This document shows, in pieces, positions 46,439 through 55,023 of a stretch of 64,000 nt of DNA. Origin of the DNA: a virus. Each line of letters begins with the position of its first letter. Positions within the stretch are counted from its first letter, which is position 1. Under the pieces are notes generated by a model, which saw only the letters and a program-made list of their open reading frames with translations, did no database searches and was not told where the DNA came from. The DNA is taken from positions 17,449-81,448 of IMG/VR virus record IMGVR_UViG_3300033182_000709. The stretch is one strand, 5' to 3'. Both the position numbers and the translations under genes were made by a program.

Positions 46439-46925
46439 TGATATGAAATACTCTGATGATTATGATATTGGATGGGAAAAGTGGATTGATGCTTACGATC
46501 AGACACTAGAAGATCTTGCAGAAGAGATGGATGATTTTGATGATGAGATTGATCCTGAAGATTTAGAGGCACTTGGATTAGATGAAGGTTTGGGTCAAAT
46601 GCAACCTATGATTAGGTCTATTATGACTCCATTTGGAATATTACCTCTTACAGAACAATCTCTTGCTAGTAGACATTTTAAATTCTGGGTTGGACATACT
46701 AACTTTATGTTGGGCGATGGAAATAAAACTGGAACTGAAGAGTTTGAGAAACTTATAGGTAATGTTTTAGGTGTAGAGACAGTTGATGTATTGACATCTT
46801 ATAGATTTAGAATTGCTATCGGTAAGATGTTTAAGGATAGAGATGTGATGGATAATATAAAGAAGCGATTAGTTGCCTTTGTTAAGGGTAATGAAGATGA
46901 CGAACAAGAATCAGGATCTGACTGA
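46431..46925 (+). CDS. hypothetical acidic protein (164 aa)
   Basis: 164 residues from the ATG at 46431 (after GGTGAG). Very acidic first 60 residues, then a helical domain with FKFWVGHTNF. No recognised family. Overlaps both neighbours. Confidence 0.65.
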   Translation: MSDDMKYSDDYDIGWEKWIDAYDQTLEDLAEEMDDFDDEIDPEDLEALGLDEGLGQMQPMIRSIMTPFGILPLTEQSLASRHFKFWVGHTNFMLGDGNKTGTEEFEKLIGNVLGVETVDVLTSYRFRIAIGKMFKDRDVMDNIKKRLVAFVKGNEDDEQESGSD

Positions 46926-47532
46926 TATATTTGATAACAACCTTTCTGTAAGTACTAGAGAAATTTATTTATGTGGTAATGAAGGAGAGGTTGATGAAAA
47001 ACTTACAATGGGGTTCTTGAAGAACTTACGAATATTAGAGAATAAGTCTAAAGACCCCATTATTATTCATCAATATAGTATTGGTGGAGACTGGAATGCT
47101 GGCATGGCTATGTATGATGCTATTCGTAATAGTCCATGTCAGTTTGTTTATATCTGTTACGGAATTGCTGCCTCTATGGGTAGTATTATTCCACAGGCAG
47201 TATTAGGCAAAGGTTTAAGAATAACATCAGAGAACTGTGAATGGTTAATACATGATGGAAGTAGTAATGTTTCTGGAACTCATAAACAAGTTATCTCTGG
47301 TATTAATCATAGTAAAATAGCACTTAAAACAATGTATGATATTTATACAGATGCTTGTAATAATGGTGAGTTTTTTGTAGACAAAAATAAATCTCAAGTA
47401 AAGAAGCATATCCAATACCAACTAAACACCAAAGAAGATTGGATATTTAATGGACGAGATGCTGTATGGTATGGATTTGCAGATGGTGTTTTAGGTGATG
47501 AAGGATATCAAGATGTACTACGAATATTGTAA
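46897..47532 (+). CDS. clpP: ClpP-like serine protease (211 aa)
   Basis: S14/crotonase fold: YSIGGDWNAGMAMYDAI, catalytic Ser in GIAASMGSIIPQA, His in EWLIHDGSS, as in ClpP (Ser-His-Asp). Phage ClpP-like enzymes often serve as head maturation proteases. Start at 46897, 9 bases after AAGG; 46891 is an alternative. Confidence 0.85.
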   Translation: MTNKNQDLTDIFDNNLSVSTREIYLCGNEGEVDEKLTMGFLKNLRILENKSKDPIIIHQYSIGGDWNAGMAMYDAIRNSPCQFVYICYGIAASMGSIIPQAVLGKGLRITSENCEWLIHDGSSNVSGTHKQVISGINHSKIALKTMYDIYTDACNNGEFFVDKNKSQVKKHIQYQLNTKEDWIFNGRDAVWYGFADGVLGDEGYQDVLRIL

Positions 47533-48157
47533 CTATAATACCCAAGATGTATTGAATGCTAAAGATGAGATGGGTAAAGTATTCAATATGATTGATAAGG
47601 GTTTAAATGGATTTTGCACAGACATTTTCCAAATGAGAGAGATAGCAAAGTTTTTACCTGAAGGATTCGTACTTTCTGGACCTGTAGACTATCCTCTTGG
47701 TAAATCTGATAGGAAAGTGCGTCAGCATGAAGCTATTACCTTACTCAAATCTGGAGCTAATGCTATTGATTTAGTGTGTCATAGACACTATCTAATGAAT
47801 AATGATTGGATACCACTTAAAGTTGATGTAGAATGCATGGCAGAAATCTGTAAAGATTACAATGCTACATTAAGAATTATGATCAACTGGCAAGATGATA
47901 AGAGTGGTGAGATTATTGTTCAGATAGCAAAGTTATTACAAGAGTATGGTGCTGACATTTTTATACCTTCTCTCGGTTATTATAATGATGACTTTATAGA
48001 CAATCTAGTTATCTCTCATGTTACTCAAGAAGATGCTAATGTCCCTACTATTTGTAACGGATATTTACATTTAGATAAACATATAAATTCTCTTAGTAAA
48101 GCAGAGGTATTTGGATTACGGTTATACCCCTCTAACTATAAGATGGTGTATAAATAG
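47513..48157 (+). CDS. DeoC-like TIM-barrel protein (214 aa)
   Basis: VLSGPVDYPLGKSDRKVRQHE then SGANAIDLVCHRH matches the first strands of deoxyribose-phosphate aldolase-type barrels. The strand that should carry the Schiff-base Lys (K-T-S-T-G) reads IFIPSLGYY, with no Lys there. So it is either catalytically different or inactive as an aldolase. Start ATG 47513 after AAGGA, overlapping ClpP. Confidence 0.6.
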   Translation: MYYEYCNYNTQDVLNAKDEMGKVFNMIDKGLNGFCTDIFQMREIAKFLPEGFVLSGPVDYPLGKSDRKVRQHEAITLLKSGANAIDLVCHRHYLMNNDWIPLKVDVECMAEICKDYNATLRIMINWQDDKSGEIIVQIAKLLQEYGADIFIPSLGYYNDDFIDNLVISHVTQEDANVPTICNGYLHLDKHINSLSKAEVFGLRLYPSNYKMVYK

Positions 48158-48190
48158 AATAGGATTAGGATTTACATTGTTAGGATATTG

Positions 48191-48208
48191 TTTGGAACTT
48201 TCTTCCAA
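48191..48208. repeat. short hairpin TTTGGAA/TTCCAAA
   Basis: TTTGGAA-CTTTC-TTCCAAA lies in the leader of the 48232 gene, without a T-run. Possibly an mRNA 5' structure. Confidence 0.45.
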
Positions 48209-48231
48209 ATGCTAATTTATGAGGTGATATT

Positions 48232-48855
48232 ATGGCATTTTGGAATGTTACTGGTGGTGCTCAAGTTACCACCTTTGATGCAAATGGTTTTGCAGTAGGC
48301 ACTGATGTTGATCAAGGATCTATTCGTGCTATGTCAACTGGAACAGTGTTTGGTGCTAATCCAAAATTTACCAATGTTCCTTTGGGTGAAGAAAATCCTG
48401 TGATTACTATTGTTTCTGGAATTGATGAAGGCGGAAGAGGTGTTGTTGCGGCAAATGCAGCAGGTACTTTCAATGGTGGCGATCAAGTAATTGTTAAGTC
48501 AACTACAGATATCGCAGGTGTTGGTAATTCTGGTATGTTGTTTGGTGCTTCCAATAGTGCAGATTCTCCTGCAATTAACCAAGCAGCACAGATTGAAGTT
48601 AAACTGTATAAAACTGCTATTAGAAATGGTGAGTGGAATCCTGTTACCGCACAATTCGATACAGAACCACTTACAGTTGCAGTTTCTGGTGGTTGGAATC
48701 TTGGAGAAGGAGTTGATAACTCTGCTACTCTTATTCCTTCTGGCACAGACAATGCAGCTAATCCAACCCAAGATGTTCCCGGTGAGCTTGTATACAACTA
48801 TGGTTCTGGATCTGATCCAACCCAAGATGAATACAAAGCTAAAAATCTTTGGTAA
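48232..48855 (+). CDS. Gly/Asn/Thr-rich virion-like protein (207 aa)
   Basis: 207 residues, beta-rich, few charges, with repeats such as NAAGTFNGG and NYGSGSDPTQ. Composition like phage head-decoration or fibre proteins; shares VYNYG-x-G with the protein at 22805. GAGGTG upstream. Structural role inferred only. Confidence 0.5.
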   Translation: MAFWNVTGGAQVTTFDANGFAVGTDVDQGSIRAMSTGTVFGANPKFTNVPLGEENPVITIVSGIDEGGRGVVAANAAGTFNGGDQVIVKSTTDIAGVGNSGMLFGASNSADSPAINQAAQIEVKLYKTAIRNGEWNPVTAQFDTEPLTVAVSGGWNLGEGVDNSATLIPSGTDNAANPTQDVPGELVYNYGSGSDPTQDEYKAKNLW

Positions 48856-48884
48856 ACTTAATTTCCTAGACGGAGGTGCATTTA

Positions 48885-49208
48885 ATGCTAGAATCATGGG
48901 AAATGATACGACATGTAGCCGAAGTTTTAGGGATGATATTTTTACCGATTTTGGGATGGATGCTTTTTACCTTAAACAATCACTCTAAAAAGATTATTCT
49001 TTTGGAGGAACGGGTGAACGAAACTATTACAACCAGATTAAGTAATTTAGAAGAACATATGGATGATGTTAATAAGAAAGTTGAAGAAAATCATACTCTG
49101 ATTAATGACATCGCCATGAATGTTAATAGTTGTAAAATGGTATTAAATGACAGAGATAAAAAACTTGACTCTATTTTAGAACAAGTTAAAAAAATGTCAG
49201 AAAAATAG
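48885..49208 (+). CDS. membrane-anchored coiled-coil protein (107 aa)
   Basis: N-terminal span (residues 10-30) followed by a long coiled coil to the end (LEERVNETITTRLSNLEEHM). Similar in plan to XhlA/hemolysin-type phage proteins and to i-spanins. CGGAGG is 8 bases before the ATG at 48885. Confidence 0.6.
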   Translation: MLESWEMIRHVAEVLGMIFLPILGWMLFTLNNHSKKIILLEERVNETITTRLSNLEEHMDDVNKKVEENHTLINDIAMNVNSCKMVLNDRDKKLDSILEQVKKMSEK

Positions 49209-49226
49209 CATAGTTTTGTGTAGAAT

Positions 49227-49274
49227 ACCGTGGACTTAGTGGTATAATTTATCATTGAGTTCACGGTTTTTTTA
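49227..49274 (+). promoter_or_regulatory. terminator with a -10 box in its loop
   Basis: ACCGTGGACT (49227-49236) pairs with AGTTCACGGT (49258-49267) before seven T; GGTATAAT (-10 at 49243-49248) lies in the loop. Clean example of a boundary that stops upstream transcripts and starts new ones. Confidence 0.75.
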
Positions 49275-49298
49275 TAGAGTTACCTTAAGGAGAATATA

Positions 49299-49595
49299 AT
49301 GGATTTTGTTATTAAAGGATTAGTAGCAGTTTTAATGTTATCATTAGTAGATAATCCAATTTGGACTGATAACATGACGGATCAGGAAAAGTGTCAAGCA
49401 GAAGCGGATTATATGGCGAAAAATTATGCTTACCGTCATGTTTATAAATGTATTGGTAAGTTTGAAGGTATCGGTTATGGTGGTTCTCACCCCAAGATTG
49501 GCACCTGTACCCCAAGGTATAAAATGAAACTGACTGGTGATGCGTCAGCCCAATGTGCTAATGGCACATGGGTTCGTGTCCGTAGCTGGAGGTAA
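49299..49595 (+). CDS. small exported protein (98 aa)
   Basis: Hydrophobic start (MDFVIKGLVAVLMLSLVDN) as a signal, then several Cys and a C-terminal module GGSHPKIGTC ... WVRVRSWR. That module is repeated after a tRNA-like insert at 49694-49810. AAGGAG upstream. Function unknown; the exported Cys module might be a surface or lysis factor. Confidence 0.65.
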   Translation: MDFVIKGLVAVLMLSLVDNPIWTDNMTDQEKCQAEADYMAKNYAYRHVYKCIGKFEGIGYGGSHPKIGTCTPRYKMKLTGDASAQCANGTWVRVRSWR

Positions 49596-49602
49596 TTAAG
49601 AT

Positions 49603-49692
49603 AGCCAACCTCATGGGGTCAAAAGTCGGAAGCCTAGAGCGATTAGACAGATGGACAACACTAGACTCGTGGGTGCAAATCCCACTTGGCTC
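49603..49692 (+). ncRNA. tRNA-like sequence, degenerate
   Basis: T-arm GTGGG-TGCAAAT-CCCAC (49669-49685) followed by TTGGCT, which pairs with AGCCAA at 49603-49608. About 90 nt, but no standard anticodon arm with U33 was found and the T-loop has TGC for TTC. It may be a decayed tRNA or another structured RNA. It lies between two copies of the same coding module. Confidence 0.4.
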
Positions 49693-49693
49693 T

Positions 49694-49810
49694 GGGGGTA
49701 GTCATCCGAAGATTTCTACTTGTACTCCAAGATACAAGATGACTCTTACTGGTGACGTATCTGCACAATCACCAAATGGTAAATGGGTTAGAGTAAGGAG
49801 TTGGAGATAA
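49694..49810 (+). pseudogene. duplicated C-terminal module of the 49299 gene
   Basis: GGSHPKISTC ... WVRVRSWR repeats the last 39 residues of the upstream protein with many synonymous changes, so selection acted on it after duplication. An open frame from ATG 49613 runs through the tRNA-like sequence into it, but that part reads as translated tRNA. No good start was found for the module alone. It could be a remnant, or an exchangeable C-terminal cassette. Confidence 0.55.
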
Positions 49811-49832
49811 TAAATTAATTGAGGTATTTATA

Positions 49833-50039
49833 ATGGATCAAATGGAAAAGGATGAAATTCTTCGTCAAGCAGAAATTGAAAACAAAATAGAAACTGCTAA
49901 GATTTATGCAAAGAAGGGTTGTAAAGAATGTAATGGGAAAGGATATTATTTATTAGATATGATTAATAAAAATAGACCAGCGGATAAATATCTACAATAC
50001 TGTGCATGTGTCTATAAAAATATGAAAAAATATTCGTAA
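49833..50039 (+). CDS. small protein with DnaJ-type CxxCxGxG motif (68 aa)
   Basis: 68 residues; CKECNGKGYY (residues 30-39) is one repeat of the DnaJ zinc motif and CAC near residue 57 may complete the site. Charged helical N-terminus. Function unknown; perhaps a small chaperone-like adaptor. Confidence 0.65.
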   Translation: MDQMEKDEILRQAEIENKIETAKIYAKKGCKECNGKGYYLLDMINKNRPADKYLQYCACVYKNMKKYS

Positions 50040-50065
50040 AAAATTTGAAGTGTAATTTCTAGGTG

Positions 50066-50071
50066 TATAAT
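50066..50071 (+). promoter_or_regulatory. extended -10 of the nrdA leader
   Basis: AGGTGTATAATTA, with a weak TTGAAG 15 bases upstream. The start is expected at about 50078, at the first stem of the leader RNA. Confidence 0.6.
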
Positions 50072-50076
50072 TATTT

Positions 50077-50277
50077 GCTGGGATATAAAGACGCTATATA
50101 TGAGCTAAAGCGACACTTTCCAGCCAATACTAGATGTTAGTTAAGAGCATACAATTTATTATAAACGTATATTAACCTTGATGAAGATAATTGATATATG
50201 TTCAACACTAACAACATACCCTGTGTCGCTTATGAAAATTACACCCGTTGAAGTTTATTCTTTAACGGGTTTTTTTA
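50077..50277 (+). ncRNA. structured leader RNA with terminator before nrdA
   Basis: GCTGG (50077-81) pairs with CCAGC (50120-24), and inside it CGCT (50092-95) with AGCG (50109-112). AAGCGACAC (50108-116) is perfectly complementary to GTGTCGCTT (50223-231), which excludes the CGCT/AGCG pairing. TGTTAGT (50135-141) pairs with ACTAACA (50207-213). ACCCGTT (50243-249) and AACGGGT (50264-270) with seven T form an intrinsic terminator 20 bases before the nrdA ATG. It is either a riboswitch-like attenuator or a separate small RNA; no known class recognised. Confidence 0.6.
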
Positions 50278-50296
50278 TCTACTACAAGGAAAAAGT

Positions 50297-52534
50297 ATGA
50301 ACATTAGAGTTAAGAAGCGTAATGGAAAACTGGAAGAGTTTAATGTTGAAAAGATTCATCAGATTGTAGATTGGGCATGTAAAGGTATTAATGGAGTTAG
50401 TTTTTCTGATATTGAAATGAATGCAGAACTTGCTCTACATGACAAGATACATTCTACTGAGATACATGATATTCTTATTGATTCTGCAAATGATTTGATC
50501 TCTGAAGAGGAACCTAACTATCAGTTCGTTGCGGCGAAACTTCTTAATTTTAAGCTTCGTAAAGATGTATGGGGTGGTTATAATCCTCCTCGTTTGTTTG
50601 ATCACATTAAAGACTTAGTAAAATTAGACCTATATGATCCATCTGTAAAGTCAGCATACACTAAAGAAGAAATAAATAAGCTTGGTGAATATATCAAGCA
50701 TGATAGAGATTATCTATTCACCTATTCTGGTTTGCAACAAATGGTTGATAAGTATCTACTGAAGAATAGAAATACTGGAGTACTCTATGAATCTCCTCAA
50801 TTCGCTTATATGCTTATTGCCATGGTTTTATTTATGGATTATGGAGAAGATAGAATCAGAAGGGTAAAAGAGGCATATGATTATTTTTCTACTTTTAAGA
50901 TTAACTTACCAACTCCAGTTATGGCAGGTGTTAGAACAAAGATTCGTCAGTTTGCTTCCTGTGTGCTTGTGGACGTTGGGGATAGCTTAGATAGTATTAC
51001 TTCGTCTGTAGCAAGTGTTGCTAAGTATACTGCTCGTCGTGCTGGTATTGGATTGAACTTTGGCAGGGTTAGACCTCTGAATTCACCAATTAGAGGTGGA
51101 GAAGTCATTCATACTGGCATTATTCCATATCTCAAGCTATTTGAGTCAGCAGTAAAAGCTACAAGTCAGAATGGTATTCGTGGTGGTAGTGCTACGGTCA
51201 ATATTCCGTTTTGGCATTATGAGATTGAAGATGCAATGGTATTGAAGAATAATGGTGGAACTGACGATAATAGAGTTAGAAAACTTGATTATTGTATTCA
51301 ATTCTCCAAAGTATTCTATGAACGATTAATTAAAGATGAAGAGATTACACTACTATCTCCATCGGAATGTGAAGGTCTATATGATGCTTTTGGTCATGAG
51401 GAATTTGATAATTTATACTTGGAATATGAGTCTCGTAATGACTTACAGTTTAGTAAGAAAGTTAAAGCAAGAAAACTTGCAGAACTATTTGCGAGAGAAA
51501 GATTAGAGACTGGTCGTATTTACGCAATGAATGTAGACCATTGCAATCAAAATGGTAGTTGGAATGTTGATGTAAAGATGACAAACCTTTGCGTAGAGAT
51601 TACCCATCCAACTAAACCATTAAATCACATTGATGACCCAGAAGCAGAGATTGGTATTTGTATTCTATCTGCTATCAACTTGATTGAAATTAATAATGAT
51701 GACGAGTTGCAAAAAGCATGTGAGATTACAATTAGATTACTTAATTCACTAATTGATTATCAGGATTATCCTATTAAAGCAGGAGAAACCTTTACATTAA
51801 ATCGTCGTTCATTGGGAGTTGGTATCACTAATCTTGCTGGATTCCTAGCAAAGAATAAATTATCTTATTACACTCCAGAAAGTTTGGAAGTTGTTGATGA
51901 ATGGATGGAAAAGATACAGTATTATTTACTTGATGCCTCTTGTATGATGGCAGAAGAAAGTGGTGCTTGTCCTAAGTTTGATGAAACAAAATATGCACAA
52001 GGATTATGTCCATATGATTGGGCGAATGATAATGCAAAAAAGATTGTAAAAAGAAAACCTTCTATGGATTGGAAGGGTTTAAAGAAAAGAATCCAAGAAC
52101 ATGGGTTGAAAAACTCTACTGTTAGTGCTATAATGCCTTGTGAATCGTCAAGTGTTATTCAGAATAGTACTAATGGAGTTGAACCAGTGAGGAGATTACT
52201 GACATATAAGAAAGCTAAAAATGGAATGTTGAAGCAGTTAGTTCCTTCATTTCATAAGAATAGAAAGTATTATGATTTGGCATTTGATTTTCAGAACAAT
52301 AAACCCTTGATGGATATGATTGCTACTTTACAGAAATGGATTGATATGTCTATTTCAACTAATAGTTATTACAACTATGCTCATCATGAAGGTGGTAGTA
52401 TTCCATTGAGTGTTATTATTAAAGATTTAGTTTATGCTTACAAGGTAGGAGTTAAGACTTTGTATTACGCTAATAGTCCAGATGGTGATGTTGATGCTAC
52501 AAGTGGTTGCGATGGTGGAGGTTGCTCGGTATGA
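50297..52534 (+). CDS. nrdA: ribonucleotide reductase class I, alpha subunit (745 aa)
   Basis: ATP-cone at residues 1-90 (VKKRNGKLEEFNVEKIHQIV). Catalytic barrel with ASCVLVD (active-site Cys near 216), NMT-type VDVKMTNLCVEI with the second Cys, PCESSSVIQNSTNG, and the redox-relay C-terminus CDGGGCSV. Reduces ribonucleoside diphosphates. Ends in an ATGA overlap with nrdB. Preceded by a terminator-bearing leader. Confidence 0.96.
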   Translation: MNIRVKKRNGKLEEFNVEKIHQIVDWACKGINGVSFSDIEMNAELALHDKIHSTEIHDILIDSANDLISEEEPNYQFVAAKLLNFKLRKDVWGGYNPPRLFDHIKDLVKLDLYDPSVKSAYTKEEINKLGEYIKHDRDYLFTYSGLQQMVDKYLLKNRNTGVLYESPQFAYMLIAMVLFMDYGEDRIRRVKEAYDYFSTFKINLPTPVMAGVRTKIRQFASCVLVDVGDSLDSITSSVASVAKYTARRAGIGLNFGRVRPLNSPIRGGEVIHTGIIPYLKLFESAVKATSQNGIRGGSATVNIPFWHYEIEDAMVLKNNGGTDDNRVRKLDYCIQFSKVFYERLIKDEEITLLSPSECEGLYDAFGHEEFDNLYLEYESRNDLQFSKKVKARKLAELFARERLETGRIYAMNVDHCNQNGSWNVDVKMTNLCVEITHPTKPLNHIDDPEAEIGICILSAINLIEINNDDELQKACEITIRLLNSLIDYQDYPIKAGETFTLNRRSLGVGITNLAGFLAKNKLSYYTPESLEVVDEWMEKIQYYLLDASCMMAEESGACPKFDETKYAQGLCPYDWANDNAKKIVKRKPSMDWKGLKKRIQEHGLKNSTVSAIMPCESSSVIQNSTNGVEPVRRLLTYKKAKNGMLKQLVPSFHKNRKYYDLAFDFQNNKPLMDMIATLQKWIDMSISTNSYYNYAHHEGGSIPLSVIIKDLVYAYKVGVKTLYYANSPDGDVDATSGCDGGGCSV

Positions 52535-53592
52535 TGACTGTATTAAATAAAAAAAACGTAGATACTACAACTCAACCTTTGTTTTTAGGTGAACCTTTAG
52601 GTTTACAAAGATATGATAGATTTAAATACCCTGTCTTCTGGGAACTTTATAATAAACAAATAGAGTTCTTTTGGCGACCAGAAGAAATTGAGCTTAAAAA
52701 AGATAGGGCAGATTTCCAAACACTTACAGATAATGAGAAGTTTATTTTTACTTCTAACTTAAAGTATCAAACAATGCTTGATAGTGTTATCTGTCGTGGT
52801 GTTCCTACACTGCTTGAATACGTTAGCAATCCTGAACTGGAAGCATGTCTAAATGTATGGGGTTTCTTTGAGCAAATTCATAGTACATCATACAGTTATA
52901 TCATTAAGAATGTTTATGCAGACCCAAGTTCTGTATTTGATTCTACACTGGAAGATAAAGAAATTCTTAAGAGAGCAGAAAGTGCTATTGAGGATTATAA
53001 TAAACTAGGATATGGAACATATAAAGACATTAAAGAACAACTTTATATGACCCTTATCAGCATTAACATTTTAGAAGCGGTTCGCTTTTATGTTTCATTT
53101 ATTTGTTCTTTCTCTTTTGCAAAGAATAAAAAGATGATTGGTAATGCAGATATTATTCGTCTAATCAAGAGGGATGAAGCGGTTCATCTATACAACACTC
53201 AAACTATTCTAAACATCTTGAAAGATGAAAAGTCTGAAGGATTTCAAGAGGTAGTTAAGAAGTGTCATGATGATGCAATTGCTATGTTTGAAAGAGCAGC
53301 AAATGAGGAAAAGGAATGGGCATCTTACCTATTTAAGGATGGATCTTTGATTGGTTTGAATGAAACTACTCTTCATGGTTATATTGAGTGGTTAGTTGAT
53401 TCGCGTCTTGATACACTTGGATTTCCAAAGATTTATAATGCAAAGAAAAATCCTATCAAGGGTTGGTCAGATGCATTTATGAATAGTGAAGCAGTCCAAG
53501 TTGCACCACAAGAAAGTGAAATCACATCCTATAAAATTGGTGCATCTAAAAATGATTTAGATGATTTGAGTTTTGATGACTTAAGTTTATGA
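52531..53592 (+). CDS. nrdB: ribonucleotide reductase class I, beta subunit (353 aa)
   Basis: FFWRPEEIELKKDRADFQ, SNLKYQTMLDS (iron-ligand Asp), FFEQIHSTSYSYII with Glu and His ligands and the radical Tyr, and later RDEAVH. All residues of a class Ia di-iron tyrosyl-radical subunit are present. Start 52531 after GGTGGAGG. The acidic tail contains repeated DDL motifs, probably for alpha binding. Confidence 0.95.
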   Translation: MMTVLNKKNVDTTTQPLFLGEPLGLQRYDRFKYPVFWELYNKQIEFFWRPEEIELKKDRADFQTLTDNEKFIFTSNLKYQTMLDSVICRGVPTLLEYVSNPELEACLNVWGFFEQIHSTSYSYIIKNVYADPSSVFDSTLEDKEILKRAESAIEDYNKLGYGTYKDIKEQLYMTLISINILEAVRFYVSFICSFSFAKNKKMIGNADIIRLIKRDEAVHLYNTQTILNILKDEKSEGFQEVVKKCHDDAIAMFERAANEEKEWASYLFKDGSLIGLNETTLHGYIEWLVDSRLDTLGFPKIYNAKKNPIKGWSDAFMNSEAVQVAPQESEITSYKIGASKNDLDDLSFDDLSL

Positions 53593-53600
53593 GGTAAGAA

Positions 53601-53909
53601 ATGTTTACAAAAGTATTTCCTGAAGTTGGTAAAATGACTACCATTGAAAATGGTAATGCACATTATAATGCTGAGAAAACCTATCGTCATGTTAGAGTTT
53701 TTATTGGCAAGAATAAGATGCATTTGTTGTTTACCGATAAAGATATTGAAAAAGCAATATATCGTGTTCAACGAAACAGGGATGATATTGAAGAACAAAT
53801 CCCTCCAGATAGACAAGTTGCTACTGCTAATCTTTGGTGGGCAATTTATAGTGGTCTTGTTACTGTAGGTTTAGTCACAGCATTGGTGGCACGATTCTTG
53901 GGAGTTTAA
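53601..53909 (+). CDS. tail-anchored membrane protein (102 aa)
   Basis: Soluble N-terminal 75 residues and a C-terminal membrane span (WWAIYSGLVTVGLVTALVA). AGGTAAG upstream. Directly after nrdB; function unknown. Confidence 0.6.
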   Translation: MFTKVFPEVGKMTTIENGNAHYNAEKTYRHVRVFIGKNKMHLLFTDKDIEKAIYRVQRNRDDIEEQIPPDRQVATANLWWAIYSGLVTVGLVTALVARFLGV

Positions 53910-53910
53910 T

Positions 53911-54441
53911 ATGAATCACCAACCCGCACTGGTTTTGAATACAGACGGGCTTCCATTAAGGGTTATTAGTTGGAAAAGGGCGATTTGTTTAGATATTCTA
54001 GGAAAAGAGATACCAGAGGAAGGTATTACAGTTATAAAGTACTATGATGATTATGTGGAATCTGCCGGTGGCTTAACTATACAAGTCCCAGCAGTTGGTA
54101 TGACTAATAGATATATAAACGTCAAGAAAAAAATACCACTTACTAAACATAATCTTATGGTCAGAGATAAAGGTAGATGTCAATACTGTTATGAAAAATT
54201 ATCAGATAGTATATCTACCATTGACCATGTTATACCTAAAAGAATGTATAATAAGAAAGCTGATTGTCACATTTGGGAAAATGTGGTTATTGCATGTAGG
54301 TCTTGTAATATCAAGAAAGGTGGAAGAACGCCGGGACAGGCAGGGATGCCTTTGATTAATAAACCATACGAACCAAACGCTTACAATTTCTGGGGTTTTA
54401 AGAAACTTCCAGAATGGGAAGAGTTTCTAGGGTATAATTAA
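53911..54441 (+). CDS. HNH endonuclease (176 aa)
   Basis: Standard HNH core: CQYC near residue 90, TIDHVIPKRM with the catalytic His, and ENVVIACRSCNIKKGGRTP with the second Cys pair. The N-terminal half (LVLNTDGLPLRVISWKRAI) is that of the common bacterial and phage HNH family. Could be homing-type or a DNA-processing nuclease. Different family from the 11837 and 62413 enzymes. Confidence 0.9.
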   Translation: MNHQPALVLNTDGLPLRVISWKRAICLDILGKEIPEEGITVIKYYDDYVESAGGLTIQVPAVGMTNRYINVKKKIPLTKHNLMVRDKGRCQYCYEKLSDSISTIDHVIPKRMYNKKADCHIWENVVIACRSCNIKKGGRTPGQAGMPLINKPYEPNAYNFWGFKKLPEWEEFLGYN

Positions 54442-54659
54442 TGAAGAGAAAAGATGTTTGTGATAACTGTAAGAGAAAGATAAACCATAAAGATAAAGTT
54501 ACAGTTATTATTCCAAATGTAGAAGCATCTACTAAGATTGCAGAAGAAGATACTATGCATTTGAAGTTATCTAAATACTCTTTAACTACTAGAGCAATGA
54601 AAGTTTATTGTTCTAAATGCTTGAATCCAAAGGATTATATAGGGGAAGAAGATGCCTAG
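54441..54659 (+). CDS. small zinc-binding protein (72 aa)
   Basis: 72 residues: CDNC at residues 7-10 and CSKC near 57-60 form a likely zinc site. TAATG overlap with the HNH gene. Function unknown. Confidence 0.65.
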   Translation: MKRKDVCDNCKRKINHKDKVTVIIPNVEASTKIAEEDTMHLKLSKYSLTTRAMKVYCSKCLNPKDYIGEEDA

Positions 54660-55023
54660 ATATACATTTGTGTGTGAAGACTGTGGAGAGTATTCAGAAA
54701 TGGTTTCGTCTATTTCTGAGTATGATAAATCACTCGCAGAATATGAATGTCCACACTGTCAAAGTAAGAAAGTTGTTAGGTCTTATGAGGATGATAATAC
54801 TTATTGCTCTGTAAAAGAGATTAAGACTATTATGCAGCTTGCAGAAGCGAATGAAAAGAAGTATGGTAAAGAACTTACTGCAAAAATGAGAGAGGAGCAT
54901 AAGACAAAAAGAAAAGAAGGTATGAAAGAATTACCTAAAGGTATGAGTAGAATTAATTCTGCTAGTGATATGAAAGATAATTATACTAAAGCAGATTGGA
55001 AAAAGAAAGGAAGATTGAAATGA
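54652..55023 (+). CDS. FmdB-type zinc-ribbon protein (123 aa)
   Basis: MPRYTFVCEDCGEYSEMV and ECPHCQSKKVVRSY match FmdB-like putative regulatory zinc ribbons, followed by a basic C-terminal region. Likely a transcription or assembly accessory factor. Confidence 0.75.
   Translation: MPRYTFVCEDCGEYSEMVSSISEYDKSLAEYECPHCQSKKVVRSYEDDNTYCSVKEIKTIMQLAEANEKKYGKELTAKMREEHKTKRKEGMKELPKGMSRINSASDMKDNYTKADWKKKGRLK

Noticed and set aside
48483-48988. Alternate-frame ORFs across the 48232 gene on both strands
   Set aside because: Low-complexity shadows of a Gly/Asn/Thr-rich coding frame without ribosome sites.
49613-49810. 65-residue ORF as a complete gene
   Set aside because: Its first 27 codons are a reading of the tRNA-like sequence with no ribosome site; only the last 39 codons match the duplicated module.
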